64,000 nt of DNA from IMG/VR virus record IMGVR_UViG_3300009094_001034, positions 33,174 to 97,173 of that record; one strand, written 5' to 3'. The notes beneath the pieces are model-generated. The model was not told the origin of the DNA, searched no databases, and worked only from the letters and a program-made list of their open reading frames with translations. Shown here in pieces: positions 9,442 through 17,056 of this stretch. Both the position numbers and the translations under genes were made by a program. Each line of letters begins with the position of its first letter. The stretch's first letter is position 1. The stretch is from a virus.

Positions 9442-9824
9442 GGCGTGGCGTTGGTAGTGTCGCGCCAGGTGTTGAGCGCGAGGAGTAACTGCGTGTCGAA
9501 GGCCCGAATCGCGGCGATCTGGTACACGACACCTGCGGCTGTGGTGATGAGGTCTGAAGTCTGGATCTGGGTCGGGACCGTGTACACCTTCGTGCGGCCT
9601 TCGAACGCGACATCTGCGGGTGCGTCGATGAGCATTTCCCCGACACCGGTCATGGGAGACACGAAGATTCGAAGGTCGGAGATGTGCGCGGCGGCAGGGA
9701 TCGATTGGCCGTTGCCGTTCTCGATGAGGCGGCGCACCGTCGCGGACTCACCGAGGGCGTCGATGATGGACGCGACGTCGGCGCGCATCGCCGCCAACTC
9801 CGCACTGGAAAGTTGCGACGGCAT
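9438..9824 (-). CDS. Head closure/head-tail joining-type protein, 128 aa
   Basis: The start is ATG 9822-9824 (MPSQLSSAELAAMRADVAS), which overlaps the upstream stop as TGATG. A short N-terminal helix is followed by a beta-barrel-like region (LRIFVSPMTGVGEMLI; RTKVYTVPTQIQTSDLI) as in head closure proteins. The gene lies in a translationally coupled trio with the adaptor before it and the tail terminator-like gene after it. Function is inferred from order. Confidence 0.55.
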   Translation of the reverse strand: MPSQLSSAELAAMRADVASIIDALGESATVRRLIENGNGQSIPAAAHISDLRIFVSPMTGVGEMLIDAPADVAFEGRTKVYTVPTQIQTSDLITTAAGVVYQIAAIRAFDTQLLLALNTWRDTTNATP

Positions 9825-10453
9825 CACCCCCGGTTGATAGAGAACGTGCTCACGTCGGCAACGTTCGTGGCGATGGCTGCGAGCGCCGCAGTCACACGGG
9901 CGCGGCAGGCGTCGCGAAGGTCGGCCCAACGCTTCGACTCGTTGCCACGCGTCACGCTGTCGGGACCAACGCTGAAGTCGAACTTGCCGGCGGCATCCGT
10001 CGATCGGCGATTGAAGGCCCGCTCGGATGCGGCGTCGAGTGCAAGCGGAATCCACTCGTTCGGGAGCGCCGTGATGACCCACGTCCCCCCGTAGTAGTTC
10101 GTCCATGTTGCGTTCGCCGTGGGCGCGGAGAGGAGCTTTAGCGTGCGGCCGTAGATAGAGAAGTGATCACCGATGAAGTAGTACGCGCCGGCGGCGTCTT
10201 CGAGGCGGTAGGACGGATAGCCCACAGCATCCACGTCGATCGAGGTCGACGTGATCCAGTCGGCGGGGAGCGCGTAGTTCTTCGTTCCCGAAAGCGCGCT
10301 CAGGCTCGTCGACGTGGCCATCGGGGCAACGGCGGAAATGCGGGCCAGCGCATCATCGCGCCACTGGTCATAGAGCTCGTTCGCGTAGACGGCGGTCACT
10401 CCGTCATCGCTCGCCTCGCGGCGCTGCCGTGTGCGGAAGTCTGCTTCGGTCAC
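9824..10453 (-). CDS. Head-tail adaptor/connector protein, 209 aa
   Basis: It is a helical-rich protein with YANELYDQWRDDALARIS near the N-terminus and a conserved-looking NEWIPLALDAASERAFNRRS, consistent with the gp6/gp15 connector family that docks under the portal. The start is GTG 10453, directly after the C-rich spacer CCCACCACC that follows the upstream TAA. It heads the coupled connector genes 10.45-8.97 kb. The family call is moderate. Confidence 0.6.
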   Translation of the reverse strand: MTEADFRTRQRREASDDGVTAVYANELYDQWRDDALARISAVAPMATSTSLSALSGTKNYALPADWITSTSIDVDAVGYPSYRLEDAAGAYYFIGDHFSIYGRTLKLLSAPTANATWTNYYGGTWVITALPNEWIPLALDAASERAFNRRSTDAAGKFDFSVGPDSVTRGNESKRWADLRDACRARVTAALAAIATNVADVSTFSINRG

Positions 10454-10462
10454 GGTGGTGGG

Positions 10463-11242
10463 TTACGCGGTCGGTTCGATCGCGATGCGAGAGCAGTAGA
10501 TCTCTTTCGCGACGTTCTCTTGGGTGGCGATCTGGATTGGGGCGCCAAGCGTGGCGGTCATCGACGGAAGATTCGTGGTGTTCGTCGCCGCGAGCACGTC
10601 GTTGATGTAGCACTTGATGTCGTCCGCGGTCGGGACGATCTTCACCTCGTATCGCGTACTCACGGCAATCGCGACAGCAGTCGTTGTGACGGTCTGCGTT
10701 GCCGCGTCCGATGTGACGAAGCGCCAGAAGGCTGTCCCGTCGACGGCGGTCGAGTAGCGGAGCATTGCCGCATTCAGGGTCGACACGCCAAGGTCATCCG
10801 ACGCCATCAGCGTAGTCATCTCTCCGGAGGTCGCAGCACCGACGCCCGCGTAGATGCGGCATGAGGCGAGCGAAGATCCGGTCTTGAAAACCATGTAAAC
10901 CGTCTCCGTGTTTCGGAGGTTGCAGCAACCCTGCGACGGCGACCAACCGCCACGCGCTGCGGTCGTCGCAGCTGAGGTGTATCTCACGTAGTGACTCGTG
11001 GCATCCGGACTCACGAGGGCGGTACCCGTTGCCGTGACGGAGATCCCAAGGCCTTGGGATCCGACCGCCGTCGCCTGGAACGTAAATGGCGCGAGCTTCA
11101 TGTAGTCGACGCCGGCACTCGTGATGCCGAGGTTGTCGCGCGCGTCTTCTGCGGTTGTTGCGCCCGTGCCGCCGTCTTCGACGGCAACCGGAAGATCGAC
11201 GCCTCCGCCTCCGCCCGAGCCGTAGTCTTGGATATTCAGCAT
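10463..11242 (-). CDS. Virion fibre/appendage protein, 259 aa
   Basis: It has a Gly-rich start (IQDYGSGGGGGVDLPVA) and then DGGTGATTAEDARDNLG, a motif typical of the neck of tail and head fibres. The rest is a Thr/Ala-rich beta domain resembling lectin-like or LamG folds. It sits between capsid-fibre genes and connectors, so it may decorate the head or neck rather than the tail tip. The leader is only TAACCC before ATG. Confidence 0.65.
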   Translation of the reverse strand: MLNIQDYGSGGGGGVDLPVAVEDGGTGATTAEDARDNLGITSAGVDYMKLAPFTFQATAVGSQGLGISVTATGTALVSPDATSHYVRYTSAATTAARGGWSPSQGCCNLRNTETVYMVFKTGSSLASCRIYAGVGAATSGEMTTLMASDDLGVSTLNAAMLRYSTAVDGTAFWRFVTSDAATQTVTTTAVAIAVSTRYEVKIVPTADDIKCYINDVLAATNTTNLPSMTATLGAPIQIATQENVAKEIYCSRIAIEPTA

Positions 11243-11245
11243 GGG

Positions 11246-11638
11246 TTAGCCGGCGTTACCTTCGGACGTCGAGACCGCAAGCGAGCACGCCGTGAGCGTC
11301 CCGGTTCCCTTCGCGCGCACGCGGATCTTCGCGTTCGCGACGTCGAGGAGGATGCTGGTCGCAGTCGCACTCGTGCCCCAGTCGGCAGGCAGGAAGATGA
11401 ACACCGCAGGGTAGAGCGCGACGGAGCCCTCCGTCGCCTTTACGGTGCTGTAGGGGCGCCAGGTGCCGTCCGGTGACGCGAGATCCACCATAACCTCCAT
11501 CGACGTGAGGCTGGCGAGCGTGAAATCGAGGTCGAGGCTAACGCGCGCGGAGTTACCGATCTGCGCGTCCCCAGACGCCACGTAGCTCGTCGTCAGGATC
11601 GCGGCTGCACGGAGGACTGTTGGGGAGTCGGTGAGCAT
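11246..11638 (-). CDS. Beta-rich virion protein of unknown role, 130 aa
   Basis: A compact beta-sandwich-like sequence (ARVSLDLDFTLASLTSMEVMV; FLPADWGTSATATSILLDV) with no signal peptide. It lies between two fibre-like genes, so a decoration or fibre-partner role is plausible. It is the first gene downstream of the strong hairpin at 11695-11734. A smaller stem-loop (11648-11666) lies in its leader. Confidence 0.5.
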   Translation of the reverse strand: MLTDSPTVLRAAAILTTSYVASGDAQIGNSARVSLDLDFTLASLTSMEVMVDLASPDGTWRPYSTVKATEGSVALYPAVFIFLPADWGTSATATSILLDVANAKIRVRAKGTGTLTACSLAVSTSEGNAG

Positions 11639-11647
11639 GGAGGCGGG

Positions 11648-11666
11648 TCAGGGCTGTGTGCCCTGA
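11648..11666. repeat. Short stem-loop in leader of 11246-11638
   Basis: The arms TCAGGGC and GCCCTGA flank TGTGT. It lies 10 nt before the ATG of the downstream minus-strand gene and could limit its translation or end the upstream message. Confidence 0.5.
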
Positions 11667-11694
11667 CGATGCGGTCGTGTGCGAGAGGCGGTCA

Positions 11695-11734
11695 AACCAA
11701 AGAGACACCCTGTTTGCAGGGTGTCTCTTTGGTT
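11695..11734. terminator. Strong hairpin terminator/attenuator inside the virion operon
   Basis: A perfect 18-bp inverted repeat (11695-11712 and 11717-11734) around a TTTG loop. The distal arm contains CTCTTTGGTT; on the minus strand TTTGGTTTG follows the stem. It separates the fibre gene 11747-12382 from the next late genes and may reduce read-through from capsid to connector and tail genes. Confidence 0.75.
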
Positions 11735-11746
11735 GTGTGTTTGAGA

Positions 11747-12382
11747 CTACGGAGTCTCCAAGTCCACGATGCGCGCGGTGAGTTCCGCGAGCACCGCCTG
11801 AACATCGGTCCCAACGACGGTCGAGATCGCGCCGGTCGAGATCGCCGAGGCGGCGTGCGCGGCCGAGGCATCGCTGGTGTGCGCCGTTACGAGGGTTGCG
11901 GCATCGGTCGCGACTTCCTCAACTGCCGCTTGCACCGTCGACGCTGCGATAGTTCCAGCGGGAGTGAAAGCAATCGCGGTCGCGGCATGTGCGGCATCAG
12001 CGTCACCCGTGTGGTTCGTGACGAGGGTTGCGGCATCGGTCGCAACCTCTTCCACCGCTGCCTGCACGGTCGAGGCGGCGATGGTTCCGGCCGGCGTGAA
12101 GGCCACGGTGGCGGCGGTCTGCGCACCGAAGGCGAGGACTTCCTTCCAGTCTCCGTTCACGGACGGAGTGTTGGTGGCGAGGATGTAAGTCTTCCCCGTG
12201 TCGCTCTGGATGGCGACGTCGCCCTTTCGAGCGGAGCTCAACGCGAGACGCGCAGCCTGGTTCGCGACGACGTTCACGTCGGTGATGGCGAGATCGACGT
12301 CATAGGTTGCGACCGGCTGGCCGTTCGCGTCCGTGGTGATGTACTTGTTCGCGGCCTGTACCGGAGGGAGAGGAAGGGACAT
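11747..12382 (-). CDS. Head/tail fibre protein with two 44-residue tandem repeats, 211 aa
   Basis: Residues 1-70 (ANKYITTDANGQPVATYDV; KGDVAIQSDTGKTYIL) resemble the N-terminal domain of phage head fibre and tail fibre proteins. Two nearly identical repeats follow (AFTPAGTIAASTVQAAVEEV), plus a partial third (STVVGTDVQAVLAELTA) ending in a coiled coil. In the DNA the repeats are 132 nt apart and share an exact stretch (from 11890 and 12022). Such repeats form trimeric rods. The gene is next to capsid genes, so a head fibre is likely. The ATG has a C-rich leader (TTCACAACC). Confidence 0.65.
   Translation of the reverse strand: MSLPLPPVQAANKYITTDANGQPVATYDVDLAITDVNVVANQAARLALSSARKGDVAIQSDTGKTYILATNTPSVNGDWKEVLAFGAQTAATVAFTPAGTIAASTVQAAVEEVATDAATLVTNHTGDADAAHAATAIAFTPAGTIAASTVQAAVEEVATDAATLVTAHTSDASAAHAASAISTGAISTVVGTDVQAVLAELTARIVDLETP
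11885..12155. repeat. Two in-frame 132-nt tandem repeats
   Basis: Repeat period is 132 nt (44 codons) inside the fibre gene 11747-12382. The copies begin with the same ACGAGGGTTGCGGCATCGGT at 11889 and 12021 and differ by scattered third-position changes, so they are under coding selection and not a very recent duplication. Confidence 0.75.
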
Positions 12383-12446
12383 GAGAGTGGTTGTGAACGA
12401 AGGGGGAGGGATGTGTCTCGACGCTACGGTCGCTCGTACGGGGCGG

Positions 12447-12677
12447 TCAATTCAGCGCGAGTCGAACAACGTTCTTCATGCGCTTCTGCACTTCGACGTA
12501 CTGCTGAATCTCGGAGTTGAGATACGTGGAGAGAAGTTCGGCGAACTGCTCGGGCGACAGGGCGAAGGAGAACAAGACACGCTCGCGGCCCGTGGTCGTG
12601 TCGACGCGATGCGTGAATCGATGGCGCAGGTGCACGAGGTACGCAGCGAAGTTCGTGTCTGAGGTTGTGGATGTCAT
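12447..12677 (-). CDS. Small protein of the capsid-connector region, 76 aa
   Basis: ATG 12675-12677 overlaps the stop of 12674-13006 as ATGA, which fixes the start. The product is a small helical protein (LSPEQFAELLSTYLNSEIQQ). No family recognised. Translational coupling to the preceding gene suggests a shared virion role. Confidence 0.6.
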   Translation of the reverse strand: MTSTTSDTNFAAYLVHLRHRFTHRVDTTTGRERVLFSFALSPEQFAELLSTYLNSEIQQYVEVQKRMKNVVRLALN

Positions 12678-13006
12678 TGCATGCGGACAGGAACGTGCTG
12701 GGCGCGGTCGATGCCGATGGCGTGACGTTCGTCGTAGCGGCGGCTGAAGGTGAGCTTCGCGTCGTTGATGCTTCGACGCCAGTCGAGCCGATGGAGAATG
12801 AGACGGAGCCACTCACCGGGCCCCTCTTGGAACTCCGCGAATTCTGAGACCGCGGCGAGCTTCAGTCGAAGGTCGGTCGTGAGCCGGTATTTGATCCAGT
12901 AAGCGCGCTTTGAGTGGTTGCGCGAGTCGCGGTCCGCTTCAAGGGAAAGCAGCGGATCGATGGTCTGCAGGTAGCGTGTGTATGCCGCGGTGATGGAATC
13001 ATGCAT
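12674..13006 (-). CDS. Capsid-region protein, 110 aa
   Basis: Basic, mostly helical protein (MHDSITAAYTRYLQTIDPLL; HSKRAYWIKYRLTTDLRLKL). No recognised domain. It is the second gene after the coat gene and is coupled to 12447-12677 by a 4-nt overlap. A connector or minor head role is possible but is position-based only. Confidence 0.6.
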   Translation of the reverse strand: MHDSITAAYTRYLQTIDPLLSLEADRDSRNHSKRAYWIKYRLTTDLRLKLAAVSEFAEFQEGPGEWLRLILHRLDWRRSINDAKLTFSRRYDERHAIGIDRAQHVPVRMQ

Positions 13007-13039
13007 GTGAATTGAGAGGTACGCGAAAAGGGGAGAGCC

Positions 13040-13345
13040 TTAGCGGCCCTTCCCCTGGTTCGCAGACTTTGGCTTGGGAAGCGGTTTCGGCTTCGGCTTC
13101 TGGACGGGCCTTTCCTCGGGGTCGAGGGCGTTAAGAGGCGTTTCCTCGGCCGGCGCATCCGCTTGGACCTGTTCGACAGGCGCCTCATCGATCACGTCAT
13201 GCGGATCGCGGGGCGGTTTCTCGGAGGTGACGGCGAACGTCCAGCGGTCGGCGGGGTCCGCCTTCGTGGTGAGGTGCGCGACCTCCTTCTCGTTGAACCA
13301 GCGTTCGCGGGTGCCGTCTGGGGAGCGCAGCTTCGTATCTGCCAT
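13040..13345 (-). CDS. Protein following coat gene with Pro/Lys-rich tail, 101 aa
   Basis: The N-terminal half could form a small domain (RSPDGTRERWFNEKEVAHLT, KADPADRWTFAVTS). The C-terminal half is disordered and Pro/Glu then Pro/Lys-rich. Small proteins after the coat gene are often head decoration or head-tail joining proteins. The leader has TTCACCCC at 13353-13360 before ATG 13345. Confidence 0.55.
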   Translation of the reverse strand: MADTKLRSPDGTRERWFNEKEVAHLTTKADPADRWTFAVTSEKPPRDPHDVIDEAPVEQVQADAPAEETPLNALDPEERPVQKPKPKPLPKPKSANQGKGR

Positions 13346-13420
13346 AGGAAATGGGGTGAAAGTTACGAGTACGCGCAGAGGGGAAGTCTCCTTCCCCTCC
13401 GGCGTGTACCAGGAACCTTG

Positions 13421-14326
13421 TTAGGCGCCGCGTACCGGGAGTCCGAGCGTCGGACGAACGCACTTCACCCCGTAGAGCACGTCGTAGGTCTGAAGGACCG
13501 CGAGGTCCTTCTGCGACCAGGACGAGGTGTAGCGGATGCCGAGCTTGCCCTGCGGGTCGTAGGCGACGGCGCTCTTCACCGCGCCGCCGAAGTCGGCGGA
13601 CGGGTCGTAGAGCGCGGCCGACGCCAGCGCGAGCGCGTCCGGATGCATGGCGATGTTGTTGTCGCCACCGCCCGCGCGGGAGATGTTCTGATCCATGTAG
13701 ATCGTGAAGCCGAGCAGGTTGGTCAGCTTCGCGTCCTGGATCGCCGAGGTCGAACCGATGGTGTTCGCCTGGATGAACAGCGACTGCGACAGGAAGTCGC
13801 TCTCGGTCTGGGTGCCGACGATCATCACGAGGCCATTCGGCGCCTTGGCGTCCTTCAGGCGCTTCCCCGCGAGGCGGATGGAAGCCGGATCGGCAGCGGT
13901 ACCGAGGGTACCAACGGCGGTGCCGGTGAAGTTCGCAGACTCAGCGACGAGGTCGTCGTCGATCTGGTCGGCCAGCGCCTTCATCGCGCTGTCGGCGAAC
14001 ATCTGCATGTCGTCGTCGATCATGAGCGTCTTCGCGACGTCCTCGACGCCCGTGGAAGCCTCGTAGTGCTTGTCGAGCGTGATGGTGGTGTTCGCGTAGC
14101 TCGGAGCCTGGAGGGTGATTTCCGTCTGAACCGCCTTCGCGTTCACGGAGACCGTGAGCGGGTTGAGGATGTTCACGCGGTCGCCCTTCTTCTTGAACTC
14201 CTTCTCCCACGTGCGGTTGACGATGCCGGGGAGCACGACATGGTTGGAGAGAGCCTCAAGGCCCTTGTTCGCGTAGATCTGCGGGATATTCGCCGCAGCG
14301 GTGGTTTTAGAAACGATTGTTGCCAT
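13421..14326 (-). CDS. Major capsid protein, P22 coat-like HK97 fold, 301 aa
   Basis: The N-terminus IPQIYANKGLEALSNHVVLPG and the KKKGDRVNIL stretch are typical of the P22 gp5-type coat family (HK97 fold). The Phe/Ala-rich core (MQMFADSAMKALADQIDDDL) and C-terminal GKLGIRYTSSWSQKD agree. The protein forms the icosahedral shell. It lies directly after a scaffold gene, with ATG 14326 preceded by a C-rich leader (ACCCCCAACGCCACCC) and no SD. The gene is complete and of normal length for a small coat protein. Confidence 0.88.
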   Translation of the reverse strand: MATIVSKTTAAANIPQIYANKGLEALSNHVVLPGIVNRTWEKEFKKKGDRVNILNPLTVSVNAKAVQTEITLQAPSYANTTITLDKHYEASTGVEDVAKTLMIDDDMQMFADSAMKALADQIDDDLVAESANFTGTAVGTLGTAADPASIRLAGKRLKDAKAPNGLVMIVGTQTESDFLSQSLFIQANTIGSTSAIQDAKLTNLLGFTIYMDQNISRAGGGDNNIAMHPDALALASAALYDPSADFGGAVKSAVAYDPQGKLGIRYTSSWSQKDLAVLQTYDVLYGVKCVRPTLGLPVRGA

Positions 14327-14358
14327 GGGTGGCGTTGGGGGTTGTTAGCCCAGAGGTG

Positions 14359-15150
14359 TTAGCCGCCGCTTACTTGCCTGTCGATGGCCTCCTTGTGCTT
14401 CTTGTAGAACGCGTAGTCGGCGATCTGCTCGGCAGTGAACGTCTGTCCGCTCGTACCCGTACCAGGGCTCCCGCTCGAGCCAGCGCCGGACTTGCCGGCG
14501 TACTTGCTCTTGGAGAGGTAGTCGCGCGTGGAGAGGAACTCTTGGGCCTTGGATTGGAGGGGGGTGTCGGTGTCTCCGTCGATGACCACGTTCATCGTGG
14601 TCGGATCGAGCGTGACTTTGTGTGCGTTTTTGAAGAGCTGTACGGCTGCCTCGGGGTCCACCGCATCAGCAGCGAACAGCGCAAGGAGTGCGTTGTCGAT
14701 CTTCGTGAGCTCGAGCTGCTTGCGCCAGCTGTCGCGCTCCTGTTCGGCGGCGGCCTTCGCCTCCTCGAACTTCTTGCGGTCAGCTTCAGCGCGCTCGCGA
14801 TCGAGAGCGATGATCTTCTCGAACTCGCCCTTCTCTTCGAGGCGCTTGCGCTCCTTCTCCTCCTGTTCCTTCGTCGCGGCATCTTCCTTATCGCGGTAGG
14901 TCTTGAGGAGAGCGTCACGCTCTTCGACGAGCTTCTGTGCAGCCTGGATCTCTGCCGAGGTCCGCTCCTTCACCTTCCCGAGCTTTTCGCTGAGGATCTT
15001 TTCGAGCGCGGCTTGCTGCTCGGGCGTGAACGTGACATCGGGCTTCTCCGGTTTTACGCCATCCGTGGGCGCCTGCGTTGGGTCCGCTGCAGGGGGCGTA
15101 GTCGAAGGATCGGTGTCCTTCGGGTCCGTAGTTGAAGGCTCGTCAGCCAT
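14359..15150 (-). CDS. Capsid scaffolding protein, 263 aa
   Basis: Disordered acidic/Pro-rich N-terminus (~45 aa), a long charged coiled coil (residues ~48-150, KEQEEKERKRLEEKGEFEKI), a linker and a basic C-terminal helix (residues 235-260, YAFYKKHKEAIDRQ) that could bind the coat. This composition and its place between protease and coat genes are typical of internal scaffolds. It guides procapsid assembly and then leaves or is cleaved. The leader contains CATCCCACCCCACAACT. Confidence 0.8.
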   Translation of the reverse strand: MADEPSTTDPKDTDPSTTPPAADPTQAPTDGVKPEKPDVTFTPEQQAALEKILSEKLGKVKERTSAEIQAAQKLVEERDALLKTYRDKEDAATKEQEEKERKRLEEKGEFEKIIALDRERAEADRKKFEEAKAAAEQERDSWRKQLELTKIDNALLALFAADAVDPEAAVQLFKNAHKVTLDPTTMNVVIDGDTDTPLQSKAQEFLSTRDYLSKSKYAGKSGAGSSGSPGTGTSGQTFTAEQIADYAFYKKHKEAIDRQVSGG

Positions 15151-15266
15151 AGTTGTGGGGTGGGATGAAATGCCGATTAACGTCCGTCGACGCGCATGAG
15201 GTGCCTGCCGTGCGAGCAGTTTTGTACGCTAGTTTCATTCGCGCCTTTGCAGGCAGCGAGGCCGGG

Positions 15267-15941
15267 TTATGAAGGTGCGCGACGCTTCTTCTTCGTGTTC
15301 GTCTTCTTCACTTCACGAGTAGGTGCGTGCGCCGTCAACACCTTCACCGTATGTGTCACCTGGATCTCGGTGATGAGCGACGGGATGCCGATGTGCGTAG
15401 CGAGGCCGTGGCGGATCGCGTCGTGCGCATCGAGGTACAGGTCGGCGTGCTTGTTCTTGTCCACGAGCTCTTCAAAGTAATCCTTGGGCTTCCCACACTG
15501 CACCGCCATGCGCTCGAAGACGAGTTCCTGCAGACGTTCCGTCTCCTTCACATCCGCCTTTAGGTCTTCGTTCTTCCCGCCGATAAAGGACGACACCTCA
15601 TGCACCATGAGCGTCCCTGACGGCGCGATGTAGCGCTGTTGCCCCCCCGTAAAGAGGATGGCGCCGCAACTCATCGCCTTGCTCTCAACCACGGTGACAA
15701 CTGGGACCGAGGCCGCGTCGATTATGGCGAGCATCCCAAGCAACGCGTAGGCGTCACCTCCGAAGGAGTCGACCACGATAGGAATGACTGGCTGGCCTGT
15801 CTCATGGGCGCGCGCCATGTCCTCGCTGAACTTGCCGAGACCGTCCTCATCGAACTCTGTCACCGTCACGACCACGGGTCGCAGGATGTGCTTCTCAATC
15901 AGCGGACCAACGCCGGGACCGAGCTTCAGATGCGCGTTCAT
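15267..15941 (-). CDS. Head maturation protease, ClpP-like (S14 type), 224 aa
   Basis: ClpP/crotonase-like fold with the nucleophile in KAMSCGA (Ser91), the His in TLMVHEVSS (His114), and a late Asp in YLDAHDAIRHGLA (Asp171 or Asp174). The family cleaves scaffold and sometimes coat protein in procapsids. The C-terminus is an extra basic tail (KKTNTKKKRRAPS). It overlaps the upstream small gene by ATGA and precedes the scaffold gene by 116 nt. Confidence 0.85.
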   Translation of the reverse strand: MNAHLKLGPGVGPLIEKHILRPVVVTVTEFDEDGLGKFSEDMARAHETGQPVIPIVVDSFGGDAYALLGMLAIIDAASVPVVTVVESKAMSCGAILFTGGQQRYIAPSGTLMVHEVSSFIGGKNEDLKADVKETERLQELVFERMAVQCGKPKDYFEELVDKNKHADLYLDAHDAIRHGLATHIGIPSLITEIQVTHTVKVLTAHAPTREVKKTNTKKKRRAPS

Positions 15942-16192
15942 TTCGTGGGCTTGGGTGATGCCTTCGCGATCTCTTCCAGGAGCGATTTTGTGCGCTGCGG
16001 CGATCCACCGATCACCTGCGCTACGTTCACAAAGACACTCGACAACAGCGCGTCCACGAAGCGCTTGTAGTTCTCCTCACGGACAAGCGACTGGCGATGC
16101 TCGCGCGTCATCGTCCCGGCTCGGGCATCAACGGCGCTCAGGATCGACGAAAGGGCTCGGAGCGTGGCGATATCGCGGCGGCGCTTGAACAT
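15938..16192 (-). CDS. Small protein between MuF and protease genes, 84 aa
   Basis: The start is set at ATG 16190-16192 (MFKRRRDIATLRAL) because TTCACCACC (16200-16208) lies just before it, as at other genes of this block. An upstream in-frame ATG at 16231 is possible. The product is helical and basic, with no recognised domain. It is coupled to the protease gene. Confidence 0.55.
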   Translation of the reverse strand: MFKRRRDIATLRALSSILSAVDARAGTMTREHRQSLVREENYKRFVDALLSSVFVNVAQVIGGSPQRTKSLLEEIAKASPKPTK

Positions 16193-16243
16193 GAGGAATG
16201 GTGGTGAATGCAGTTGGAACGTGCTGGCCATTGAACGGAGGCG

Positions 16244-17050
16244 TCAAGCCGCCTGTTCGTAGCTCTCGACGTCGAGCCAGCAGCGGCAATTCGGTTCTGA
16301 AAGCGCGGCGTGCGCTTCGGAGATCGGGCGCACGTCGACGTCGTCTGCGAGCACGTCTTCCGCGAACTCCTCGCCTTCCAGATCGGCGTGCTCATCGCGC
16401 ACCCTGTCATCGCCCTGCGTGTGGTACGAGAAGACCGTCACGACCCCCGCTTCCTTCCGAAGCCGATAGGCCGTCTCCTCGGCGACGAGCCCATTCAGTC
16501 GCGTGAGTTCGGATTGCACGAGCCGTTTGGCTGCGTACGAAGGTCCCGCGCTGCCATCCACGGCACCGACGTAGTAGCGCTCGATCGCCGCGGCGATCTT
16601 GTCGACTTTCTCGCCTTTGCGGAGGCCCTGCAAAAGACGAATGCGTGCGGCCGAGCGCTGCGCTCCGCCGAGGAGCGTGATGCGGTCGCCGACGTTCTTT
16701 CCGGCGACGATCGCGCGTGATGCCTGCTTCGTCGCACGCTCTACGGCGGCCTTGCTGAAGAGCGGCCGGCCGGAGCGAGTCTGGTGATACCGCATCGTGA
16801 TCGAGGCGATGTCGCGCGAGCCAGCAGTCATCGTCCGGGCGAGGCCGGAGCGCTGCATCGCCAGCGAGCCATCCACCACGCGCATGGCGGTCGTCAGGTC
16901 GCGGATCGACTTCGGATCCAGTTCTACGAGCGCATCGACGATCTGCTTCGATGAGGCGGAGACGGTGCGAACCGCGGCCTTCTCGTGCGTCGTGTAGGCG
17001 CGCAGGAGCTGCAGGCGGTAGCGCGCCGCAGTCGGGGTGAGGCTCGCCAT
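16244..17050 (-). CDS. Minor head protein, Mu gpF/SPP1 gp7 family, 268 aa
   Basis: The C-terminal third carries the MuF signature: DDRVRDEHADLEGEEF followed by EPNCRCWLDV. The N-terminal ~180 residues are helical. MuF proteins bind the portal and are packaged in small copy number, often ejected with DNA. The gene lies directly downstream of the portal, the standard position. It ends in the normal place, with no fused toxin domain of the kind some MuF proteins carry. Confidence 0.88.
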   Translation of the reverse strand: MASLTPTAARYRLQLLRAYTTHEKAAVRTVSASSKQIVDALVELDPKSIRDLTTAMRVVDGSLAMQRSGLARTMTAGSRDIASITMRYHQTRSGRPLFSKAAVERATKQASRAIVAGKNVGDRITLLGGAQRSAARIRLLQGLRKGEKVDKIAAAIERYYVGAVDGSAGPSYAAKRLVQSELTRLNGLVAEETAYRLRKEAGVVTVFSYHTQGDDRVRDEHADLEGEEFAEDVLADDVDVRPISEAHAALSEPNCRCWLDVESYEQAA

Positions 17051-17056
17051 GCGGCG

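Noticed and set aside
11695-11734. Insertion-sequence end or CRISPR-like repeat
   Set aside because: It is a single perfect hairpin with a 4-nt loop and no second copy or spacer array; a terminator or attenuator fits better.
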